Positions 58,659-64,000 of a stretch of 64,000 nucleotides of DNA are shown piece by piece. The notes under the pieces are model-generated. The model made no database searches, had not been told where the DNA came from, and saw only the letters and a list, made by a program, of their open reading frames with translations. Where the stretch lies: contig NZ_AP019373.1 in assembly GCF_004323595.1 (NCBI RefSeq), forward strand, positions 1,550,001-1,614,000. The letters run 5' to 3'. The stretch comes from Sulfuricystis thermophila (lineage in GTDB: Bacteria; Pseudomonadota; Gammaproteobacteria; Burkholderiales; Rhodocyclaceae). The first letter of the stretch is position 1. Each line of letters begins with the position of its first letter. The translations under genes were made by a program, and so were the position numbers.

Positions 58659-59837
58659 CTATGCGCTGGCGAGAATCTGCCGGAATAGTGCCAGTTGCCC
58701 GTCGGTGGTCGGCTGCCAACTGAAGCGCTCGGCATAGGCACGGGTGAGGCTGCGGGACGGCATGCCGGATCGCAGCTGGGCGATGGCACGCACGATGCCG
58801 TTGGCGCTGCGTTCATCCATCAGCACACCCGCTTCGGGGGCTGCGACGACTTCCGGCGTGCCCCAGACGTTGCTGGCGACGACCGGTGTGCCGCAGGCCA
58901 TCGCTTCGAGCAGCACGTTGGCCCAGCCTTCCCGGCTGGAGGCGAGCACCAGGCAATCGACAGCGCTGTAGAGGGTGCGCAGCTGGGTTTGCGGCATGGC
59001 GCCCAGGAAATGCACTCGCTCCGTCACGCCCAGACGTGCAGCCAGCGCGCGCAGGCGGCTTTCCTCTTCGCCGCCGCCGGCGATGAAAAGCTCGGCATCG
59101 GGAATCTGCGCCAGTGCTTCGATGACGAGGTGGTGGCCCTTGCGTTCGATGAGGTGGCCGACCGAAGCGATCGTGAAACGGTCGCTCATGCCGAAGGCAA
59201 CACGGGCCTGTCCACGATCCTCCGGATGAAAGAGTTCCAGATCGACGCCGTTGCGCAGCACGGTGATCTTTTCCGCCGGGGCGCCGAGTTCCACCAGCGC
59301 ATCTTTGAGCGCCTGGCAGACGGTGATCATGTGGTCGCACTCGTGGGCGGCCTGCAGGATCATGCGGCGCGGTTTTGCGAATTGTGGGATCAGGTTGATG
59401 TCGGTACCGCGCGCGGTGATGACCACGGGTTTCTTTAGCGCCTTGCCGATCAAGGTGGCGGCGACACCGTCCGGATAGAAGTAATGGGCATCGATGAGAT
59501 CGAAATCGAAGCCCGCAGCGATGAGCTTTCTTGCCGCTGCCAGTCCGCATCGGGCGAGGCTCGCGGGCGCCAGGTTCATGCCAATCTTCGGCAGCAGCAG
59601 GTAGCGCGGATGACTGACCTTGATGCCGTGGCGACTTTCATGGGCCGGCACGGCGGCATGCTTGGCGTATTCACCGAATCGCGGGTGTTTGAAGGGAAAC
59701 CACGGCACGGGGGCTACGACGCGGGTTTCGACTGCGCCGCTGGCCAGCAGATGCCGCAGCCTCGTTTCGACGAAGATGCCGTGGCTCGGCCGTACGCTGC
59801 TGGGATAGAGGGTGGAGAAGAGGAGCGTGCGGATCAT
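58659..59837 (-). CDS. glycosyltransferase family 4
   Basis: A 392-residue GT-B enzyme. N-terminus LLFSTLYPSSVRPSHGIFVETRLRHLL, DFDLIDAHYFYPDGVAATL and PVVITARGTDINLIP; C-terminal domain with VGHLIERKGHHLVIEAL, LFIAGGGEEESRLRALA and SSREGWANVLLEAMACGTPVVAS (EGxxNxxLEAMA donor motif). It is the type associated with EPS loci of the exosortase kind. It is flanked on both sides by copies of the dispersed repeat (58638-58658 and 59848-59868). Confidence 0.93.
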   Translation of the reverse strand: MIRTLLFSTLYPSSVRPSHGIFVETRLRHLLASGAVETRVVAPVPWFPFKHPRFGEYAKHAAVPAHESRHGIKVSHPRYLLLPKIGMNLAPASLARCGLAAARKLIAAGFDFDLIDAHYFYPDGVAATLIGKALKKPVVITARGTDINLIPQFAKPRRMILQAAHECDHMITVCQALKDALVELGAPAEKITVLRNGVDLELFHPEDRGQARVAFGMSDRFTIASVGHLIERKGHHLVIEALAQIPDAELFIAGGGEEESRLRALAARLGVTERVHFLGAMPQTQLRTLYSAVDCLVLASSREGWANVLLEAMACGTPVVASNVWGTPEVVAAPEAGVLMDERSANGIVRAIAQLRSGMPSRSLTRAYAERFSWQPTTDGQLALFRQILASA

Positions 59838-59847
59838 GGAGATCGCT

Positions 59848-59868
59848 GTGCCGTCCCGCCAGCGCCGG
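59848..59868 (-). repeat. dispersed 20-bp repeat, copy 11 (11 bp upstream of a start codon)
   Basis: Minus strand CGGCGCTGGCGGGACGGCAC. It lies between the PIN toxin gene and the glycosyltransferase start at 59837, in sense with both. Confidence 0.88.
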
Positions 59869-59890
59869 GTTTTGACCTTACCTGCATTTT

Positions 59891-60304
59891 TTACACAGCC
59901 TCGATCCGTAGTCCAGCCCTCCCTGCTGCTTCGAGCTGTCGTGCGTCTGCCGATACGAAAACATCCGCCTGCAATGCAACGGCGCTACCGATATGAAGGG
60001 CATCCATGCCACGCAGAGCATTCGATTCGAGGCAGGCTATCGATTGGGCCAGCACCTCTGGCGTCAGATCACAAATCGCGGCATCTTCGATGTCCGCCAG
60101 CAGCAGGGTTTTTAACTGTCGATATTGTGTGTCGTCGACTTTGCCCTCACGGCGCAGGCGACAGAAAACAGAAACAATCTCGGGCAGCGCAATCGCGGAA
60201 AGCCCGATTTCCGTCGCCTGATCGCACCACTCTAGTACTTTGTCGGTACCGGCTTCGCTGATGTAGCGCTTGGCGAAGGCCGAACTGTCGAAGAAAACGC
60301 GCAC
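59891..60304 (-). CDS. PIN-domain toxin (VapC family)
   Basis: A 137-residue PIN protein beginning MRVFFDSSAFAKRYI (first Asp in FFDSSA), with IALPEIVSVFCRL, ALRGMDALHIGSA and the last acidic site FVSADARQL. It lies 12 bp downstream of a PHD-type antitoxin gene, forming a toxin-antitoxin operon within the EPS locus. Confidence 0.88.
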   Translation of the reverse strand: MRVFFDSSAFAKRYISEAGTDKVLEWCDQATEIGLSAIALPEIVSVFCRLRREGKVDDTQYRQLKTLLLADIEDAAICDLTPEVLAQSIACLESNALRGMDALHIGSAVALQADVFVSADARQLEAAGRAGLRIEAV

Positions 60305-60316
60305 CGGAAAGCACTC

Positions 60317-60544
60317 TTACAAGCCGGCCTGGCGTTGTTCGAGAATCATGCGGCTGATCGAAACGCCATCCAACACCAAAGGCTGCGCCTTGCGGCGTTT
60401 CCATGAGGGCAGATCAGCCACCACGGGAACGATATCGGCAATCGGCTTGCCATTGCGCAGCACACGCACGGTCTCTCCCGATTCGACAATGTCGAAATAG
60501 GCTTTGGCGTGGTTACGGACTTCGGTGAAGGTAGCCTGTCTCAT
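60317..60544 (-). CDS. PHD/YefM-type antitoxin
   Basis: A 75-residue protein with MRQATFTEVRNHAKAYFDIVESGETVRVLRNGKPIADIVPV, the characteristic PHD N-terminal DNA-binding fold, and a C-terminal tail for toxin contact. It precedes the PIN toxin on the same strand. Confidence 0.87.
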   Translation of the reverse strand: MRQATFTEVRNHAKAYFDIVESGETVRVLRNGKPIADIVPVVADLPSWKRRKAQPLVLDGVSISRMILEQRQAGL

Positions 60545-60682
60545 ATCCGTCTAGTAATCAGATTCGTGTAATCATACATCTTCATCTGGTACTGCCAGCG
60601 GCTGGATTTTTCGTGGTCTGACACTGGATTTTTATTGTTGTTTGCAATCTTGGGAGTCACCCTCCCAATTTTGCAAGGATGT

Positions 60683-61882
60683 TTATCCTTTGGCCACCAA
60701 CACTTCATAAACACGCTGGTAATTCGCCACGCTGTTCCTCCAGTTCCGCTCTTGCTCGACGAAGCGGCGACCGGCGGCCCGGTAGGCAGGCCACTGCTCG
60801 CGTCGTGACAGCATGTCTTCGACTGCAGCGGCCAGCGCGCCGGCATCGCCGGCCTTGAACAGGCGACCGGTTTCACCGTCACGGATCAGTTCCTTGTGGC
60901 CACCGACATCCGAGGCGACGAAGATGCGCCCCTGCGCCATCGCTTCGAGCGGCTTGAGCGGGGTGACGAGCTCGGTGAGCCGCATCGAATGGCGCGGATA
61001 GACCAGCAGGTCGATCAGATCGTAGTAACGGCTGACCTCCTGATGCGGCACGCGGCCGGTAAAGACGACCTTGTCGGCAATGCCTAGACGTTCTGCCTGC
61101 TCTTTGAGGCTCGCCTCCTGCGGGCCACCGCCGACGAGCAGGATGCGCAGATCGGGGCGGCACGCGAGCATCGCGGGAAAGGCTTCGAGCAGCAGGTCGA
61201 GGCCTTCATAGGCATAGAACGAGCCGATGAAACCGATCACCGTCGTGCCGTCGAGCGAAAGCCGAGTTTTGAGCGCGGGATCGGGCGCGCCGGAAAGCTG
61301 GAAGTTTTCGATGTCGACGGCGTTGGGAATGACCGTGACCTTCTCGGCGGGGATGCCGCGGGCGAGGATGTCCTGGCGCAACCCTTCGCAGATCGTGAAG
61401 GCATGGGCGACACGCTGCAACACCCAGGTTTCGAGCTTGCGTGTCAGGCGATAACGCAGGCTGCCTTCGCGCGTCGTGCCGTGATCGACGGCGGCATCTT
61501 CCCAGAAGGCGCGGATTTCATAGACCACCGGGATTCCCAAGCGTCTGCCGACGCGCAGTGCCGGGATGGCATTCAGCACCGGGGAATGGGCGTGGAGGAT
61601 GTCGGGGCGCAGTGTGCGGGCAAGCTGTTCGAGCCGGGCCGCGGTGGCCTCGATCTGGCGCAGTTCGTTGAAGATCGGCGGTGCGGGCGGTGGCACCGCG
61701 GTGCGGTGGAATAGCAGGCCGTCGACTAGTTCGGCTTCGGCTGTCACGCTGCCCTGCTTGGGCGAGGTGAGATGATGGGTTTCCCACCCCAACGCACGCT
61801 GTTCGCGCAGGATGGCAGCCGTGCGGAAAGTGTAGCCGCTGTGCAGCGGAATCGAATGGTCGAGGATGTGCAGGATGCGCAT
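60683..61882 (-). CDS. glycosyltransferase, exosortase A system-associated
   Basis: A 399-residue GT4 enzyme of the type catalogued as exosortase A system-associated (TIGR04063): MRILHILDHSIPLHSGYTFRT at the start, then LRPDILHAHSPVLNAIPAL, IPVVYEIRAFWEDAAVDHGTT, GFIGSFYAYEGLDLLLEAFPAML, LRILLVGGGPQEASLKEQAERL and TPLKPLEAMAQGRIFVASDVGGHKELI. The start at 61882 overlaps the wecB stop (TGATG). Confidence 0.95.
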   Translation of the reverse strand: MRILHILDHSIPLHSGYTFRTAAILREQRALGWETHHLTSPKQGSVTAEAELVDGLLFHRTAVPPPAPPIFNELRQIEATAARLEQLARTLRPDILHAHSPVLNAIPALRVGRRLGIPVVYEIRAFWEDAAVDHGTTREGSLRYRLTRKLETWVLQRVAHAFTICEGLRQDILARGIPAEKVTVIPNAVDIENFQLSGAPDPALKTRLSLDGTTVIGFIGSFYAYEGLDLLLEAFPAMLACRPDLRILLVGGGPQEASLKEQAERLGIADKVVFTGRVPHQEVSRYYDLIDLLVYPRHSMRLTELVTPLKPLEAMAQGRIFVASDVGGHKELIRDGETGRLFKAGDAGALAAAVEDMLSRREQWPAYRAAGRRFVEQERNWRNSVANYQRVYEVLVAKG

Positions 61883-62988
61883 CAGCGGTTCCCGGCTGCC
61901 AACGCGTCCGCCAAGATGGCGACGATACGCTCCGCCGCCCGGCCATCCCACAGTTGCGGTCGGCGGCCTTGCTTGCCCTGTCCGGCGAGCACCTTGCGAG
62001 CTTCCGTGACGATGCGCGCCGGATCGGTGCCGACCAGGGTGTTGGTGCCCTCCTCGATGGTGATCGGGCGTTCTGTGTTTTCGCGGATCGTCAGGCAGGG
62101 CACGCCGAGGGCGGTGGTTTCTTCCTGCAAGCCGCCGCTGTCGGTGAGCACCACCACGGCATCCTTCCAGAGGTTGAGGAAGGGCATGTAACCTTGTGGC
62201 GCGACGAGGGTGATGTCGGGTCCCAGATCGATGCCGAATTTTTCGAGGTTGGCGCGCGTGCGCGGATGCACCGGAAAGATCAACGGCAGTTCGGCAGCGA
62301 TTTCCTTCAACGCCGCGGCGATGCGCGTCATCGTCTCTGATTCGTCGACGTTGCTCGGCCGGTGCAGGGTGAGCACGCCGTAGCGCGCATGGCGGCGCTT
62401 GAAGGCATCGGTTTCGAAGTCGGTCTCCATGCGCGCGAGTTTTTCGGCCTGATAGAGCAGGTTGTCGACCATCACATGGCCGACGTGGTGAATCGCACTG
62501 TCGGGCTTGCCTTCACGGCGCAGATGTTCGATGCCGCTCGGTTCGGTGACGAAAAACCAGTCGGAGATGCTGTCGGTGACGAGACGGTTGATTTCCTCGG
62601 GCATCGACATGTCGCCACTGCGCAGGCCGGCTTCGACATGGGCGACCGGGATGTGCAACTTCTTGGCGACGATGGAACAGGCCAGCGTGGAATTGACGTC
62701 ACCGACGACGAGCACTGCGTCGGGCGTTTCGGCCTGACAGAGTTCTTCGAAGGCGACCATGATCTTCGCGGTCTGCTGGGCATGGCTGCCGCCGCCCGCA
62801 CCCATGAACACATCGGGCGCCGGGATGCCGAGCTCTTCGAAGAAGACGTCGTTCATCTCGCGGTCGTAATGCTGGCCGGTGTGGATGATCTTGAAGCCGA
62901 GCCCGCCGTGGGCCTGCAAGGCGCGCACGATCGGGGCGATTTTCATGAAATTGGGCCGGGCGCCGGCGACGAGATAAAGTGTGCTCAT
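61882..62988 (-). CDS. wecB: UDP-N-acetylglucosamine 2-epimerase
   Basis: A 368-residue non-hydrolysing epimerase that makes UDP-ManNAc from UDP-GlcNAc. Motifs: LVAGARPNFMKIAPIVRAL at the N-terminus, HTGQHYDREMNDVFFEELG, VVGDVNSTLAC, IPVAHVEAGLRSGDMSMPEEINR, LTLHRPSNVDE, VHPRTRANLEKFGI and VLTDSGGLQEETTALGVPCLTIRENTERPIT. The start overlaps the HEPN gene stop (ATGA), and the stop overlaps the next glycosyltransferase. Confidence 0.96.
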   Translation of the reverse strand: MSTLYLVAGARPNFMKIAPIVRALQAHGGLGFKIIHTGQHYDREMNDVFFEELGIPAPDVFMGAGGGSHAQQTAKIMVAFEELCQAETPDAVLVVGDVNSTLACSIVAKKLHIPVAHVEAGLRSGDMSMPEEINRLVTDSISDWFFVTEPSGIEHLRREGKPDSAIHHVGHVMVDNLLYQAEKLARMETDFETDAFKRRHARYGVLTLHRPSNVDESETMTRIAAALKEIAAELPLIFPVHPRTRANLEKFGIDLGPDITLVAPQGYMPFLNLWKDAVVVLTDSGGLQEETTALGVPCLTIRENTERPITIEEGTNTLVGTDPARIVTEARKVLAGQGKQGRRPQLWDGRAAERIVAILADALAAGNR

Positions 62989-63410
62989 AGGGATGCCATT
63001 CCATCAGGCCGATGATCTTTGCTCATACTTTGCGCAAGCCGGTCGAGCCAATCGTGCATGAGTCGGCGGTAAACCGGTATTTGTCTGTAGATCTCATTGG
63101 CAAGATCTTCATTGTAGGTATGCGCAGTGAGGTTGCGATGATCGACCATGGCCAGTCCAGTGCGGGCTTCGTTTTCGTCGAGCAGGCCATTTTCGAAACA
63201 AGCGCGCACGACGGGTTTGGGCGAGGCGAGCTCGATACCAAAAAGCTCGGAAAGAACTGCCTGAGCAGCCTTCCATACCGCTTCGAAGGAATACTCGAAA
63301 CGCTGGATCGTTGCATCACGCACCACGTCGCCATCCTCGAGCGCTGCCAGCGCTTCGAGGCTGGCCAATGCGCGACGTGCCGTCGCTAGGCGTTGCTGTG
63401 CTCGGGCCAT
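62985..63410 (-). CDS. HEPN-domain protein (HI0074-like, MNT partner)
   Basis: A 141-residue all-helical protein of the nucleotidyltransferase-substrate-binding group: RFEYSFEAVWKAAQAVLSELFG and MVDHRNLTAHTYNEDLANEIYRQIP. The Rx4H motif (RNLTAH) is the HEPN ribonuclease signature. It overlaps the MNT gene by 25 bp upstream and wecB by 4 bp downstream. HEPN-MNT pairs act as toxin and antitoxin, the MNT AMPylating the HEPN. Confidence 0.9.
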   Translation of the reverse strand: MARAQQRLATARRALASLEALAALEDGDVVRDATIQRFEYSFEAVWKAAQAVLSELFGIELASPKPVVRACFENGLLDENEARTGLAMVDHRNLTAHTYNEDLANEIYRQIPVYRRLMHDWLDRLAQSMSKDHRPDGMASL

Positions 63411-63715
63411 GGGATGCCCTCCTGATCGATCGCCGCTTGCAGAGAGGGTGAAGCACGCGAATAATCGATCAGATCGATTCGAAACGGCACGTTCGATTCT
63501 TCGAGCGCTTCGCGGATCGCCGCCAGTTCGGCAGCATCGAAGTTTTGGTTGGCAATGATCGCGAGATCGATGTCCGAGGTGCGTCGCGCATCACCCCGAG
63601 CACGGGAACCAAATAGCTTCAGCTTTGCCCCCGTGCGCATCAACAATGGAGCGAGGATGCGCTCGATGGCAATCTGGTCGGCTGGGTTCAGCAGGCTTTC
63701 GATCGATTTATTCAT
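63386..63715 (-). CDS. minimal nucleotidyltransferase (MNT) antitoxin
   Basis: A 109-residue polymerase-beta-fold protein with LFGSRARGDARRTSDIDLAI (GSx10DxD catalytic motif) and a third acidic residue in PFRIDLIDYS. It precedes and overlaps the HEPN partner. Confidence 0.9.
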   Translation of the reverse strand: MNKSIESLLNPADQIAIERILAPLLMRTGAKLKLFGSRARGDARRTSDIDLAIIANQNFDAAELAAIREALEESNVPFRIDLIDYSRASPSLQAAIDQEGIPWPEHSNA

Positions 63716-63742
63716 ATGCTTGGATGCTGTGAATCGCCTTGC

Positions 63743-63763
63743 TTGCCGTCCCGCCAGCGCCGA
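63743..63763 (-). repeat. dispersed 20-bp repeat, copy 12 (between MNT and ugd)
   Basis: Minus strand CGGCGCTGGCGGGACGGCAA, one change from the consensus, 3 bp after the ugd stop codon and 27 bp before the MNT start. Confidence 0.85.
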
Positions 63764-63766
63764 CTT

Positions 63767-64000
63767 TCAATCCTGTCCGAACAGGTCGCGGCTGTAGACC
63801 TTGTCCGCCACGTCGCGGATCTCGTCGGTGATGCGGTTGGCGACGATGACATCGGCAAGACGCTTGAATTCCGCCAGGTCGCTGATGACGCGCGAGCGGT
63901 AGAACTCGGGCTCGCTGAGCACCGGCTCATAGACGATCACCTCGATGCCCTTGGCCTTGATGCGCTTCATGATGCCCTGGATCGAGGAGGCGCGGAAATT
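63767..64000 (-). CDS. ugd: UDP-glucose 6-dehydrogenase, C-terminal part (cut by window)
   Basis: The last 77 residues contain [38 protein letters not shown] and [13 protein letters not shown], close to the end of E. coli Ugd. The enzyme oxidises UDP-glucose to UDP-glucuronate with two NAD+, feeding uronic acid to the EPS. The catalytic Cys and NAD domain lie beyond the window. Confidence 0.93.
   Translation of the reverse strand, partial: NFRASSIQGIMKRIKAKGIEVIVYEPVLSEPEFYRSRVISDLAEFKRLADVIVANRITDEIRDVADKVYSRDLFGQD

Noticed and set aside
1-64000. CRISPR arrays
   Set aside because: No run of regularly spaced repeats of 24-40 bp with unique spacers was found by eye; the dispersed 20-bp repeat is scattered, not arrayed.
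26225-64000. Exosortase (XrtA), PEP-CTERM proteins and PrsK/PrsR regulators
   Set aside because: Expected for this kind of EPS locus but no gene with those motifs is present in the window; they may lie beyond 64000.

Overview
The window reads as a GC-rich (my estimate is low-60s percent) Gram-negative chromosome, most likely a betaproteobacterium of the Rhodocyclales/Zoogloea type. The evidence is the suhB / trmJ-cysE-iscR order, the gene families, and an exopolysaccharide (EPS) locus carrying the set known as exosortase A (XrtA/EpsH) system-associated. The exosortase itself is not in the window. The taxonomic call is an inference.

Layout. 1-3100: housekeeping block with iscR (partial), cysE, trmJ, divergent suhB, tRNA-Gly(GCC) and tRNA-Cys(GCA). 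3055-21508: an 18.4-kb genomic island in the 3' end of tRNA-Cys, bounded by an exact 46-bp direct repeat. Its tyrosine integrase lies at the right end and GTGTCCCGCG-type repeats lie just inside both ends. The left half looks like plasmid: IncQ-type RepA and RepC, a TraK/TraL/TraM-like (StbABC-like) trio and a possible origin region. The right half is a metabolic cassette: copper chaperone PCu(A)C, methanethiol oxidase (SBP56/MtoX), SCO1/SenC, a MauG-type di-heme enzyme, a sigma-54-dependent activator and a second SCO1. A textbook -24/-12 promoter with two upstream activator-like boxes precedes mtoX. Two insertion sequences have entered the island: an IS21-family element with a 7-bp target duplication, and an IS5/IS427-type element with a classical -1 slippery heptamer. 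21526-26186: housekeeping genes again (M20 amidohydrolase, nnrD, DMT transporter, nadC, tRNA-Ser(GGA)).

26225-64000: a large EPS locus. It holds sugar-nucleotide genes (manC, wecB, ugd), several glycosyltransferases, a flippase, an O-antigen-ligase-like protein, polysaccharide-modifying enzymes (heparinase-like lyase, deacetylase, two beta-helix proteins, tandem FemAB/GNAT protein, ATP-grasp, asparagine-synthase-like proteins), and the acyl-ligase / PLP decarboxylase / ACP / two-hydrolase module of exosortase A loci. Most neighbours overlap by ATGA or TGATG, so long translationally coupled operons are likely. Three toxin-antitoxin-like pairs sit inside the locus. Parts of 48.2-53.6 kb are visibly AT-rich, which suggests later acquisition.

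Two observations stand out. First, the methanethiol-oxidation cassette appears complete and regulated on an integrated IncQ-like element. Second, a dispersed, non-palindromic 20-bp repeat (CGGCGCTGGCGRRACGGCAC) occurs 12 times outside the island and has no good copy within it. Most copies lie at gene boundaries. Those inside reading frames always use the same frame (GAGGTA in sense, AV(S/L)PAP in antisense).
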